A stretch of 64,000 nt of DNA. It comes from CAYLLN01 sp033762315. GTDB taxonomy: Bacteria > Planctomycetota > Planctomycetia > Pirellulales > Pirellulaceae. The first letter of the stretch is position 1, and each line of letters opens with the position of its first letter. The notes under the pieces are model-generated. The model worked only from the letters and a program-made list of their open reading frames with translations. It made no database searches and had not been told where the DNA came from. The stretch spans positions 33,284-97,283 of the forward strand of contig JANRLS010000165.1 of assembly GCA_033762315.1 (NCBI GenBank). The letters run 5' to 3'. This document shows, one piece after another, positions 25,946 to 34,001 of the stretch. A program made the translations under genes and the position numbers.

Positions 25946-25981
25946 TTCACGCCGTGATGGGCCGCGAGTTCGTCGCAGCCG

Positions 25982-27145
25982 TCAATCGCCAGATGTTGGC
26001 GGCGGTGGGGGAAGTTCCGGCGGAATGTCGAGCGGGTCGCGCGCGGTGCCGGGCCCTTCGCCTGGATTGACGCCGCCAGGCCGGGGACCACCCGGACCAT
26101 CGCGCCGCGGTCCTGGTCCGCCCCCGCTGCCGGGAGCAAATCGGGAGGGGCCTTTGCCATCCCCCCGGCCATCGCCGGGCGTCCGACCAGCTCCACCGGG
26201 ACCAAAGCCGCCCGGCCCGCCGGGCCCTCCTGGTCCGCCCGGGCGAGGTCCGCCGAAGCTGGTCCACGGCCCGCCCCCGCGTTCGCGGAATTTTTCGAAG
26301 TAGTATTTGCGGCGCAATTCGCGGGCGAGCTGATCGCGGTCGAAATCATCGAGCTTCTCGCGCTCTTCCGTCGGCAGGCTGGCGTAGAATTTGCGCAATT
26401 CGTCGTCCGAAACCGGCGGAAAGAACCGACTGAAGACGGCGGCCCGCACGAGTTCGCGGGTGCGGGCCTGCTTCTCCTCGGGGGTTTTGGCCTGGTCGAG
26501 CTGTTTTTTGGTCGCGGGAGAGAGGCTCGTCAGCAGCTTTTCAAAGTCCTCGGCCACGGGAAACGGCAAGTCCGCATCGGGTCGCCGATACTGCAGCGGC
26601 ATGATCAGCATCCGCCGGCGGGCTTCGCCATCCAGCTGTTGCAGGCGATGCACCATTTCGGTGGGCAGCCACTTCATGATCTCCGCTTCGTGGCGGGTGA
26701 CGAAATCATCGAGCCAGCGGTTGATGGTTTCGCGGTCCTCGGCGGGAAGGTTGCCGGCATATTCCTGAAAGCGCTGGTTCTCTTGCTGGCGGAGCAATTC
26801 CTTGATGCGGGCGATGCGCTGGTCGGGGGGGAGGTCTTTCAGTTCGGCTCGCTGCGCGGACGACAGCGTCTTGAGCCACTCGCAATAGCGGTCGAGCGTT
26901 TGCGACAGGGCCGCCGAATTGGCGGCGGTCGCGAGCGAGGCTTGCAGCTCGCGCAGCCGCTCTTGCTCGGCGGCGGGGAGGGCGTCGAAGCGTTCCTTTT
27001 TGCGGAGCAGGTCCGCCTTCTGTTCGGGCGAGAGCCCGGCCACGCGGGCCGCCGAATCGGCCAACGATTCGCCGCGAGCGGGTGTCATCGCCGGCAGACA
27101 AGTCGCCAAAAAAAACGTGGCCACCGCGAGCAGGCTACTCTTCAT
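25982..27145 (-). CDS. Exported protein with helical core and Gly/Pro-rich tail, third gene of the sigma operon
   Basis: The ATG at 27145 follows CGCGGAGGTGG and overlaps the anti-sigma stop by 11 bases; earlier in-frame codons were rejected because they would lie inside that Shine-Dalgarno. The 387-residue product has a signal peptide (LLAVATFFLATCLPAMTPARG). Its charged helical repeats resemble Spy/LTXXQ or DUF3106 proteins: LSPEQKADLLRKKERFDALP, LSSAQRAELKDLPPDQR and SLPTEEREKLDDFDRD. From about residue 290 a Gly/Pro/Arg-rich low-complexity tail (PGGPGGPGGPGGFGPGG) runs to the C-terminus. Position behind sigma and anti-sigma suggests a periplasmic partner or sensor of the same stress circuit. 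That role is inferred only from context. Confidence 0.85.
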   Translation of the reverse strand: MKSSLLAVATFFLATCLPAMTPARGESLADSAARVAGLSPEQKADLLRKKERFDALPAAEQERLRELQASLATAANSAALSQTLDRYCEWLKTLSSAQRAELKDLPPDQRIARIKELLRQQENQRFQEYAGNLPAEDRETINRWLDDFVTRHEAEIMKWLPTEMVHRLQQLDGEARRRMLIMPLQYRRPDADLPFPVAEDFEKLLTSLSPATKKQLDQAKTPEEKQARTRELVRAAVFSRFFPPVSDDELRKFYASLPTEEREKLDDFDRDQLARELRRKYYFEKFRERGGGPWTSFGGPRPGGPGGPGGPGGFGPGGAGRTPGDGRGDGKGPSRFAPGSGGGPGPRRDGPGGPRPGGVNPGEGPGTARDPLDIPPELPPPPPTSGD

Positions 27146-27635
27146 TGGCCACCTCCGCGGCAAACAGCCCTTCGTTCTGCAATTGCTGCAAAAAATCGAC
27201 GCTATCGACGTTGCCCAGCTGGTCGATCTTCTCGATCACGGGCAAATCGCGAGCCAGCGCCCGATTCGGCCGCTCCAGCCGAGCGCGAATGGCGACAAAC
27301 CCAAGCGCGGCGGCCAAACACGCCGCCGCCGCCAGGCCAGCCCAAGCCAGACCACGCAACTGCCTCGCCGAGCGCGTTTCGGTGGCGACTTCGTCCTCGG
27401 CTCGCAGGGCGACCATTTCCACCGTGCTGCGGGTGAAGTTGTCGTCCGCCTCGGTGCGCTGCAGGGTATCGAGCAAATCCCAGGCGCGCTCCAGCCCCGC
27501 CAAACGCGAGCGATAGGCCGGATCGTCCGCCAGCCGGCGCTCGACACGCGCGCAGGCGGCGGGATCGAGCTCGCCATCCAAATAGGCGACCAGCTCTTCG
27601 TCGAGGTCGGCAGTGGTGTGGGGTTCGGTATTCAT
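27135..27635 (-). CDS. Membrane anti-sigma factor
   Basis: A 166-residue protein with an N-terminal cytoplasmic segment (DLDEELVAYLDGELDPAACARVERRLADD, here described rather than aligned) typical of anti-sigma N-termini. One transmembrane helix lies at about residues 98-117 (WAGLAAAACLAAALGFVAIR), followed by a short periplasmic tail with repeated QQLQ/DFL. The HxxxCxxC zinc motif of ZAS proteins is absent; only one cysteine is in that region. Two starts are possible: ATG at 27635 with AGAAGG eight bases upstream (chosen), or ATG at 27653 overlapping the sigma gene stop. It follows the sigma gene directly and is expected to hold that factor at the membrane. Confidence 0.88.
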   Translation of the reverse strand: MNTEPHTTADLDEELVAYLDGELDPAACARVERRLADDPAYRSRLAGLERAWDLLDTLQRTEADDNFTRSTVEMVALRAEDEVATETRSARQLRGLAWAGLAAAACLAAALGFVAIRARLERPNRALARDLPVIEKIDQLGNVDSVDFLQQLQNEGLFAAEVANEE

Positions 27636-27639
27636 CGCG

Positions 27640-28323
27640 TTAGCCTTCTTCATCCAACTCTGGGCGAGCGGCGGAGTTTCGGGCCGCTTCGTCCGGACGC
27701 ATTCCTTGCTCGACGTAGGGGGTCAAAATCTCCTTCAAGTTGACCCTTGCTCGTGATAGCAGCGACTTGATTGCCTGCACCGAAAGTTGCATCGTGTCGG
27801 CAATGTCCTGGTAGCTCATCCCCTCGAACCGCGACAGCAAGAGCGCCATGCGCTGCCGCTCGCTGAGCGCGGCCACCGCCTGCCGCACCATTTCGGACTG
27901 TTCGACCTTATCGAGCTGCCGGGCGGGCATCAGGCTGCTGGCCGCCTTGGCAAGCTGGTCGAGCTGGAGGGGGGAAGTGTCGTTGTTGTTCCCTTCGGGC
28001 ACCCCCACTTCGTGCCGATTCGCCCGGCTGCGGCGGGCATTGCTGGCGACGTTGTTGGCGATGGTGAAGAGCCAGGTGCTGAACTTGGCGGTTGGCTCGT
28101 AGCGCTTGCGGGCGCGGAAAATGCGCAAAAACACTTCCTGGGCCAAATCCTCGGCGAGTTCCCGGTCTCCCACCAGGTGCTCCAGCACCGTCAGCAGCCG
28201 GTTCTGATAGCGGAGCACCAGCTCCTCGAATGCCGCCGCATTCCCCTCGCGCACTTGCAGCATCAGCCGCACGTCCGGATCGTGCAGCTCATAGCGGATC
28301 GGGAGCGATTCGGTCAGGGACAT
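27640..28323 (-). CDS. ECF RNA polymerase sigma factor (SigE-like)
   Basis: Directs RNA polymerase to a dedicated promoter set. Region 2 is clear (ELAEDLAQEVFLRIFRARKR, then KFSTWLFTIANNVASNARR), as is region 4 (LSERQRMALLLSRFEGMSYQ followed by DIADTMQLSVQAIKSLLSRA). The region between them is unusually long with a glycine/asparagine patch (PEGNNNDTSPLQ). Total length is 227 residues from the ATG at 28323; a GTG five codons upstream is less likely. The anti-sigma gene overlaps or abuts its 3-prime end, and an exported protein follows, the usual layout of a cell-envelope response module. Confidence 0.95.
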   Translation of the reverse strand: MSLTESLPIRYELHDPDVRLMLQVREGNAAAFEELVLRYQNRLLTVLEHLVGDRELAEDLAQEVFLRIFRARKRYEPTAKFSTWLFTIANNVASNARRSRANRHEVGVPEGNNNDTSPLQLDQLAKAASSLMPARQLDKVEQSEMVRQAVAALSERQRMALLLSRFEGMSYQDIADTMQLSVQAIKSLLSRARVNLKEILTPYVEQGMRPDEAARNSAARPELDEEG

Positions 28324-28387
28324 GCGGCAGGGGACCACCAGGAAATTGCGGAGATTTTTCCTTACAACGGACTGGAAAAAGGGCTAC

Positions 28388-28450
28388 CAGCCCGAAGCGT
28401 CAGCGAGGGAATATCGAGCTGGAGAGCCCTTTGTTGCTGCTGCGGGTTAG
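28388..28450. repeat. Short dispersed repeat (CCCGAAGCGTCAGCGAGGGA) upstream of the sigma gene
   Basis: The core at 28391-28410 is the inverse of the repeat at 17946-17972, and the GCGGGTTAGTG motif that accompanies it there is found at 28440-28450. It lies in the 296-base spacer between the sigma gene and the small gene at 28620, where I see no other feature. Confidence 0.6.
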
Positions 28451-28619
28451 TGTCAGTCAACCTAAGCCTATGCCAAATCAGGGGTTGCGACCAGTCGCGT
28501 GGTTGGCGCGCGGACGGGCTCCACGGTATTAAACCCCCGGGGCGGCGCGGAGTTTCGCAGTTCGGAGCCGGAGCCGCGCTGCCGGCCAATATGGGACCAC
28601 GGGCCAGCCGCGACCCCCG

Positions 28620-28841
28620 ATGGAGATTCGCCAACCTTCGGAGGCGGAGCTGCGCGAGTGGGAAGCGGAGATCGCAGCGGCCGCCCGCCGTTCGCTGGAG
28701 CAGCGGATGAAGTTCGCCTTCATCAGGACCTATAAGCCCGTGCTCGACGATGCGACTTTCCGCTCGTTCGATACGATGGAGGAATACCGGCAGTGGTGCG
28801 AGCAGAACTTGCCGGAGCGGCTAGGGTATCACCGTGTTTGA
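28620..28841 (+). CDS. Small conserved hypothetical protein (73 aa)
   Basis: ATG at 28620. The product is highly charged and helical at the N-terminus (PSEAELREWEAEIAAAARR) and ends with the conserved-looking segment FRSFDTMEEYRQWCEQNLPE-RLGYHRV. Similar small proteins with this C-terminal signature are common in planctomycetes and other environmental bacteria, sometimes beside nucleotidyltransferases, but no function is known to me. No partner gene is adjacent here: sigma lies upstream on the other strand and the deaminase downstream is convergent. Codon use and composition match neighbours. Small size keeps confidence moderate. Confidence 0.7.
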   Translation: MEIRQPSEAELREWEAEIAAAARRSLEQRMKFAFIRTYKPVLDDATFRSFDTMEEYRQWCEQNLPERLGYHRV

Positions 28842-28920
28842 ATGGCGAGCGACGTGAGTAGCCACACTGAACGATGCTTGCTTGCAAATTTCGAGGAATC
28901 GCTCTCGGAATTGCCCTGCT

Positions 28921-29373
28921 TCAATACGCGATCCGGTCCACCTTGGCCGTCCACGCGCGAAATGCCGTGAGCGCTTCATCGGCGAGCAGTCGCTGGGCGG
29001 GGATGCTGCGGGCGGCGGGAGCCAGGGCCAATTGCTGGCGGATGAAGTCGTCGTCAAAGCCGATCGCGGCGGCATCGGGGCCGGTGCAGCCGAAGTAGAG
29101 CTTTTCGAGGCGGGCCCAGTAGATGCTGGCCAGGCACATCGGGCAGGGCTCGCAACTGGCGTAAATCTCGCAGCCGGCGAGCAGGAAGGTGCCCAAGTTT
29201 TGGCAGGCATCGCGAATCGCCACCACCTCGGCATGGGCGGTGGGGTCGTTGGTCGAAGTGACCCGATTGCAACCCCGGCCGACGATTTGCCCCTCCTTCA
29301 CCACCACTGCCCCGAACGGACCGCCACGATTCTCGCGCACACCCTCGATGGCCAGTTCGATGGCGGCGCGCAT
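28921..29373 (-). CDS. Nucleoside deaminase, guanine-deaminase-like (CDA superfamily)
   Basis: A zinc-dependent cytoplasmic deaminase of 150 residues. Zinc and catalytic residues appear as HAEVV (His ligand and proton-shuttle Glu) and CEPCPMCL (two Cys ligands). The length and the sequences GPFGAVVVKEGQIVGRGCN and YFGCTGPDAAAIGFDDDFI fit the bacterial guanine deaminase (GuaD) group better than TadA, which is separately present at 43541. The C-terminus after the core is typical of GuaD. Start: ATG at 29373 (MRAAIELAIEG). A longer frame from a TTG at 29418 would translate a dispersed repeat (LEPETLNPS) and was rejected. Converges on the small gene at 28620. Confidence 0.88.
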   Translation of the reverse strand: MRAAIELAIEGVRENRGGPFGAVVVKEGQIVGRGCNRVTSTNDPTAHAEVVAIRDACQNLGTFLLAGCEIYASCEPCPMCLASIYWARLEKLYFGCTGPDAAAIGFDDDFIRQQLALAPAARSIPAQRLLADEALTAFRAWTAKVDRIAY

Positions 29374-29390
29374 GAATTCAGGACGGGAAG

Positions 29391-29482
29391 GGTTCAATGT
29401 TTCAGGTTCAAGGCTCAAAGTTAGGACTCCAGATTTGCGTTGCGTCCGCCAACTTTGAACCTTGAACTTGGAACCTTGAACT
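29391..29482. repeat. Inverted repeat pair (GGTTCAA/TTGAACC family) between the deaminase and dehydratase
   Basis: A left arm at 29391-29422 (GGTTCAATGTTTCAGGTTCA and onward) is a near inverse of the right arm at 29451-29482 (AACTTTGAACCTTGAACTTG and onward), separated by 28 bases. The same repeat occurs in frame within the oxoprolinase gene at 4435-4486. Confidence 0.75.
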
Positions 29483-29487
29483 GCGAT

Positions 29488-31053
29488 TTACAACGTCGGC
29501 CCAATCTGCCACGGCACGAACTCCTCGTCGCCGTAGCCGAGCAGTTCGCTTTTGGTCTTTTCACCGCTGGCGACGGAGAGGATCTTTTCAAAAATTTCGC
29601 GGCCGACATCGTCCACGCTCCGGCCGGCCAGGATTTCGCCGGCGTTGATGTCCATGTCCTCGATCATCCGCTCGTACATCGGCGTGTTGCTGGCGACTTT
29701 GATCGTGGGGCACGGCTTCAGGCCAAAGCAGCTGCCGCGGCCCGTGGTGAAGACCATCATGTTGCAGCCGCCAGCCACGAGACCAGTCACGCTCGGCGGA
29801 TCGAAGCCGGGAGTATCCATGAAGACGAAGCCGCGGCTCGTGATCGGCTCGGCGTATTCATACACTTCGTTCAGGGCGGTCGAGCCTGCTTTGGCGACCG
29901 CGCCGAGCGACTTTTCGGCGATCGTGGTGAGGCCACCGGCTTTGTTGCCGAGCGAGGGGTTGTTGTCGATTTCGACGCCGTAGAGCTTGGTGTGCCAGAG
30001 CCACCACTCGATGCGTTTCAGCAGCTTGTCGGCCACGTCGATGCTCCGTGCGCGGCGCGTCAGCAAGTGCTCGGCACCGTAAACCTCGGTCGTTTCGGCC
30101 AAGGCCGACGTCCCGCCGGCCGCGACGAGCAGATCGGATGCGACCCCCAGCGCCGGGTTGCAGGTGACGCCGCTATTGCCGTCGGAGCCGCCGCAGTTGG
30201 TGCCCAAAATCAGCTCGCTGGCGGGAATCGATTCGCGATGCACGTCATTGGCCCGCGGCAATAGCTCGGCGAGCATCCGGCAGCCGGCCTCGATGGTGGC
30301 GGTGGTTCCGCCGACATCCTGCATCGACAGCACCAGCGGGCGATTCGCCTTGCCGTTGCCGGTGCCGCCGCCGATTTGGATCAGGTTTTGCGATTGCATC
30401 AGGTAGCCGGAAGCCGCCTGTTCGCACCCCAGGCCGATCAGCAGGTAGCCGCCGATATTGGGATGGCGGGCCATGCCGGCGAGGGTGCGGTTGAGAATCT
30501 GATGCTGCAGCCCCTGATATTGCAGCCCGCAGCCGCCGCCATGCTTGATGGCGATCACGCCGTCGATATTGGGAAACTGCCGCAGGGTGGCCTTATCGAA
30601 CCGCTCGGCGATGTAGCGCGACACGGTTGCCGAGCAGTTGACGGTGGAGATGACCGCCAAATAGTTGCGCGTCCCCGCTTTGCCGCCGGCGCGGCGATAG
30701 CCTTGAAAAGTGCGTCCCGTTAGCGGCGGCGGAGGAGGGGGTGTTCCCTCGGCTTTGGCGTAGTGGCGGACGAAATCGCCATTCACCAGGTTGTGCGAAT
30801 GGACCCACTGGCCGGGGGCGACTTCGCTCGTGGCCTGGCCGATGATCTGGCCGTACTTCCGCACGTCGTCCCCCCGCCGAATGGGCCGGACGGCGATTTT
30901 GTGGCCGAGGCCAATGTCTTCGGCCAATGTCACCCGGCCGCTGGCGATGTCGAGCGTCGTTCCGCGCTCCAAATTGCGGGCGGCGACGCAGATGTTGTCT
31001 TCGGGATGCAGATGCACGGCGTCGGTGACGCGCCGGCTGGTCGTGGCGGGCAT
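29488..31053 (-). CDS. UxaA-family altronate/galactarate-type dehydratase
   Basis: Dehydrates a sugar acid such as altronate to a 2-keto-3-deoxy product. The N-terminal SAF domain (about residues 10-85, with AVHLHPEDNICVAARNLERG) precedes the catalytic UxaA domain: GYRRAGGKAGTRNYLAVIST, VNCSATVSRYIAERF, IKHGGGCGLQYQ, LGTNCGGSDGNSGVTCNPAL and FTTGRGSCFGLKPCPTIKVA. The conserved cysteines and histidine could hold a metal or Fe-S cofactor, as known in this family. The 521 residues match the single-chain fused form. The start is the ATG at 31053; upstream in-frame codons give a proline-rich extension without merit. No uronate pathway genes are adjacent, so the exact substrate is open. Confidence 0.92.
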   Translation of the reverse strand: MPATTSRRVTDAVHLHPEDNICVAARNLERGTTLDIASGRVTLAEDIGLGHKIAVRPIRRGDDVRKYGQIIGQATSEVAPGQWVHSHNLVNGDFVRHYAKAEGTPPPPPPLTGRTFQGYRRAGGKAGTRNYLAVISTVNCSATVSRYIAERFDKATLRQFPNIDGVIAIKHGGGCGLQYQGLQHQILNRTLAGMARHPNIGGYLLIGLGCEQAASGYLMQSQNLIQIGGGTGNGKANRPLVLSMQDVGGTTATIEAGCRMLAELLPRANDVHRESIPASELILGTNCGGSDGNSGVTCNPALGVASDLLVAAGGTSALAETTEVYGAEHLLTRRARSIDVADKLLKRIEWWLWHTKLYGVEIDNNPSLGNKAGGLTTIAEKSLGAVAKAGSTALNEVYEYAEPITSRGFVFMDTPGFDPPSVTGLVAGGCNMMVFTTGRGSCFGLKPCPTIKVASNTPMYERMIEDMDINAGEILAGRSVDDVGREIFEKILSVASGEKTKSELLGYGDEEFVPWQIGPTL

Positions 31054-31131
31054 GGAAGCTGGCTCGGGGGAGAAGTCGCGGGGCGGGGGGAAAACAAAGC
31101 CCACCCGCGATTATATCCGCTGCCGACAGCT

Positions 31132-31395
31132 TTACGAACCATCGCGGCGGCGGGCAAATTGGGCCGCCACGGCTTGGCCCCCCGCGAGCAGAGCCACGCC
31201 CGACCAGAGAGTCGCGAGGCTCACGAGACAGATCGCGGCGGTCTGGTCGGGCTTATTGCGGACATTCATCGCCAATCCGCCAAAGAGACCCGCTGCCCGG
31301 CGCTGCGGACCGGGGGCAAAGCACAGCACTCCGCCAAAGGTAAGCCCCACCAGCAGAGCCAGTGTCAGCAGGATTCGTCCCGACCAGCGGAGCAT
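31132..31395 (-). CDS. Small membrane protein, two transmembrane helices
   Basis: An 87-residue product of unknown role. Helix 1 is ILLTLALLVGLTFGGVLCFA (about residues 8-27), helix 2 TAAICLVSLATLWSGVALLA (about 52-71), with a basic C-terminus (ARRRDGS). ATG at 31395 follows an AGGAGTT-type Shine-Dalgarno (TTTTAGGAGTTTGCC). It lies between the dehydratase and the DUF1559 gene on the same strand, separated from the latter by a hairpin. No family recognised. Confidence 0.7.
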   Translation of the reverse strand: MLRWSGRILLTLALLVGLTFGGVLCFAPGPQRRAAGLFGGLAMNVRNKPDQTAAICLVSLATLWSGVALLAGGQAVAAQFARRRDGS

Positions 31396-31415
31396 GGCAA
31401 ACTCCTAAAATGCCA

Positions 31416-31441
31416 CAAGGAAGGACGAAAGTCCTTCCTTG
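31416..31441 (-). terminator. Perfect 11-bp hairpin with a tetraloop between two minus-strand genes
   Basis: CAAGGAAGGAC (31416-31426) and GTCCTTCCTTG (31431-31441) pair perfectly around GAAA on the plus strand (TTTC on the minus strand). It starts about 29 bases after the DUF1559 stop at 31470 and ends before the small membrane gene. There is no strong U-tract, so it may be a terminator for the DUF1559 gene or an mRNA-stabilising hairpin. Confidence 0.5.
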
Positions 31442-31469
31442 GGCGGGATTTCAAATAAGGGATTCAATC

Positions 31470-32690
31470 CTAAAAGTTGCCGACCACTTCGCCATCGTTA
31501 GGTCGGAGCAACCGTTCCCAAACACCCAACGCATACGGGGCGGGGGGGAACTCCGCATCAACGCCGTACTGCGGCTGGTCGGGATCGCTAATTTCCGCCC
31601 GGTCCAGATGCTTAGGAACCGTGCGGGTGCTGCCATCGGCCATCGCAATCGCCAGTTGGCCAAAGTGCAAACCTTGCACGCGCCAGTTATTGCATTTCTT
31701 AAAATGCGGCTGCGACTGGAAGAAAAAGGTGTTGCGGTCGCCGTTCCAATCGACGCCGAAATTGTGCGAATGCGTACGCACATAGTCGCTCCAAAGCGCC
31801 AAGCGATAGGTGCCATCGCATAGCCGCATTCCCTCGGCGAACATGATGGTGTTCGAGAGGCCATCGGTCACAACCTGAAAGCGGCTTCTTTCCGCGCGGA
31901 TGTAGTCGCGGGCGAAGAGGTGGTAGTTCGCCATGTAGTTTGATAGTGACCAACCGGCAGTATTGCGGCCTGGGCCACCCATGTTAAACGTGATCTTGTG
32001 TTGAGGCCCGACAGTGCTTGGGTCCGACAAGCACTGGAGCACGGGATAATCCCCACCAACCACCAAGTCGATGCCGTGCGGCGTGTATGAATAGACTGCT
32101 GGTTGAAAATCAGGCGAAGCACCAACCCCTGGAATCACCGTTGGGCCAACTCCGGGTGGGCAAGTGTAAGTGGTGGTCGAGGTGGGGTTCGGATTTGTGT
32201 GACCGTTGTGGCTCGTCGTCCCATCGGGATTGCTGGTCGTCGTTTTCACACACTCCGGCGGGTAGACGGTCGTGCTTCCCTTGCCTGGGGATCCTACCTG
32301 AGCGGAGACCAATGTCGAAGTCATCGCCAGTTTGCCGCCATCCGCGACGACAGTGTCATACACCGAACCCAATTCCATGAATGGCATCAGATGCAAAAAC
32401 CAGCCGCCTTCAGCATCGCCGTGGCAGGTGGCGTCAGCCTTGTTGGCAACTCCCGAGCCGGACCAAACCGAGTTCGTGCGGCAAGAGTAGTAGGGCAACA
32501 GATTCCGCGAATTGTGGTGGTTTTGGGTGGCCACCGCCAGCTGCCGGAGATTGTTCAGGCACCGCGTGCGCCGCGCTGCCTCGCGCGCTGATTGCACGGC
32601 AGGCAACAACAGCGCGATCAAGATGCCGATGATGGCGATCACTACCAAGAGTTCAACGAGTGTGAACCCCTTTCGCTGCTTGGCAAACAT
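31470..32690 (-). CDS. DUF1559 (SBP_bac_10) protein with pilin-like N-terminus
   Basis: A 406-residue secreted or pseudopilin-like protein of a large planctomycete family. The N-terminal methylation motif KGFTLVELLVVIAIIGILIA is at about residues 7-26, followed by ALLLPAVQSAREAARRTRCL and NNLRQLAVATQNHH, which are hallmarks of the family. A C-terminal motif with His and DG (LHFGQLAIAMADGSTRTV) is also present. The function of DUF1559 proteins is not established; export through a type II or IV-like apparatus is expected. Coding sequence and its upstream region are less GC-rich than neighbours. A good promoter lies about 290 bases upstream, giving a long leader. Confidence 0.95.
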   Translation of the reverse strand: MFAKQRKGFTLVELLVVIAIIGILIALLLPAVQSAREAARRTRCLNNLRQLAVATQNHHNSRNLLPYYSCRTNSVWSGSGVANKADATCHGDAEGGWFLHLMPFMELGSVYDTVVADGGKLAMTSTLVSAQVGSPGKGSTTVYPPECVKTTTSNPDGTTSHNGHTNPNPTSTTTYTCPPGVGPTVIPGVGASPDFQPAVYSYTPHGIDLVVGGDYPVLQCLSDPSTVGPQHKITFNMGGPGRNTAGWSLSNYMANYHLFARDYIRAERSRFQVVTDGLSNTIMFAEGMRLCDGTYRLALWSDYVRTHSHNFGVDWNGDRNTFFFQSQPHFKKCNNWRVQGLHFGQLAIAMADGSTRTVPKHLDRAEISDPDQPQYGVDAEFPPAPYALGVWERLLRPNDGEVVGNF

Positions 32691-33176
32691 GACGAAACAC
32701 CCCTGTGCAAGTTTTGCCGGGATAGCGCCAGAAATGAATTAGAAAACGGCACACTCCGGCTAATTAGGCCTCGACACTGAACACATCGCGGGGCGTAGCC
32801 CCCTGCGCAGCTGGCGTCGCGAACGCAACGCTTGCTGGCTGTGCTGTCCGTGAGGCGAGTCAGGCTGGGAAACCGGCCTGCGCCGCCCCGCCGAATGCCG
32901 AGTTCCACGTCGGCAATCGGTTTGCCAATTCTCTGGTTCTGGAACAAACCATCCTTGCTTTGGGAGAAGATCGGTTCTGAGAATACGCCCTCTGATTGCA
33001 AGTGTCAATAATTTCGAGTGTAAACATGCAGAATTTCCGCAAAAACCACTCGTCTGCGGGAAATGACATTTTGGCGGTGGGAATTCATCCCTACGACGGA
33101 TGGGCGATTTCCAGCGGACTTGTGCGTCCAGAATATTGACACAAGTCTTTTCTGGCAAATAACTTAAGATGCTTCC
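32691..33176. other. Upstream region of the DUF1559 gene, no gene
   Basis: No supported coding region. The stretch holds the minus-strand promoter at 32980-33008 and a predicted transcribed leader of about 280 nt. An additional TTGACA at 33136-33141 on the plus strand lacks a good -10. The region is less GC-rich than the flanks. Confidence 0.5.
32980..33008 (-). promoter_or_regulatory. Sigma-70-type promoter for the DUF1559 gene
   Basis: On the minus strand a perfect TTGACA (33008-33003) is followed by a 17-base spacer and TATTCT (32985-32980, four of six consensus bases). Transcription would begin near 32973, leaving a leader of about 280 nt before the ATG at 32690. Confidence 0.5.
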
Positions 33177-34001
33177 CTACGCACCGATCTGGGTCGCACA
33201 GCGCCGCATGTAGGCGATACTTTCGCTGGCGAGTGCCTCCACACCGGGCGCATAGTCAAATACCTCTACGCTGACCCAGCCCCGATAGTCGATTTCCGCC
33301 AAGGTTTGGAATATCGGGACGAAATCAAGCTCTCCCATGCCGGGGCCGCGCATGTTTGGGTCGTTGGCGTGGAAGTGCTGCAACAGGGGGGCGCTCTCGC
33401 GGATGATCTGCGGGATCGGCTTGGATTCGGTCGCCATCGCCTTGCAATCGAGGTGCAAGCGGCAGTAAGGAGAACCAACCATCTCGCAAAGCTGCACGCC
33501 CAGCTGTGCCGTGTGCAGGAAGGTGCCGTCTTTGGGGCCGAGCGGCTCGACGGCCAGTGTGACGCCGCACTCAGCGAGCGTGGGCATCGCGCGGCGTAGG
33601 CAATCAGCCGCCAGTTCCATGGCCTGCTCGTGCGTCACTCCCGGCAGTAGATTGCGCTGCAGCGGCGAGCCGAGGACCATCACATGGCCCCCCAGATCGT
33701 GGCACAAGCGGGCCAGCTCCGCGAGATAGTCGCTCGTCTTGTGGCGGATCGCGTCGTCGGGGGTCGTCAGGTAGTAGCCAGTCGTTTTGGCGAGGAGCCA
33801 GTGCAAACCGATAATTTCCAGGTTGTTGTCGTCGGCCTGGCGGCGCACCTTGTGGCGGTCATGCGGCGAGATTTCGTAGGCACTCGTGTGCATCGTGAAG
33901 GGGGCGATTTCGAGGCCCGTGTAGCCAAGTTTGGCGGCATAAGCGAAGGCTTTGTCGAACGGCCAATCTTGAAAGGTCTCGTTGCAGATGGCGAATTTCA
34001 T
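33177..34001 (-). CDS. Sugar phosphate isomerase/epimerase (AP endonuclease 2-type TIM barrel)
   Basis: A 274-residue TIM barrel of the xylose-isomerase-like family. The ATG at 34001 begins MKFAICNETFQDWPFDKAFA, the standard start, whereas the open frame further upstream is made of repeat-like sequence and was rejected. Metal-binding positions typical of the family are visible: LAVEPLG (Glu), LHLDCKAM (Asp, with His nearby), FHANDPNMRGPG (His-Asp) and VSVEVFDY (Glu). This pattern fits a metal-dependent ketose or inositol-derivative epimerase. The actual substrate cannot be read from sequence. It is alone, with a gene-poor region upstream. Confidence 0.9.
   Translation of the reverse strand: MKFAICNETFQDWPFDKAFAYAAKLGYTGLEIAPFTMHTSAYEISPHDRHKVRRQADDNNLEIIGLHWLLAKTTGYYLTTPDDAIRHKTSDYLAELARLCHDLGGHVMVLGSPLQRNLLPGVTHEQAMELAADCLRRAMPTLAECGVTLAVEPLGPKDGTFLHTAQLGVQLCEMVGSPYCRLHLDCKAMATESKPIPQIIRESAPLLQHFHANDPNMRGPGMGELDFVPIFQTLAEIDYRGWVSVEVFDYAPGVEALASESIAYMRRCATQIGA

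Noticed and set aside
29374..29418. Alternative TTG start of the deaminase
   Set aside because: It would translate a dispersed repeat; the ATG at 29373 gives a normal length.
33136..33165. TTGACA on the plus strand before the isomerase end
   Set aside because: The -10 region is poor (TAACTT) and no plus-strand gene follows.
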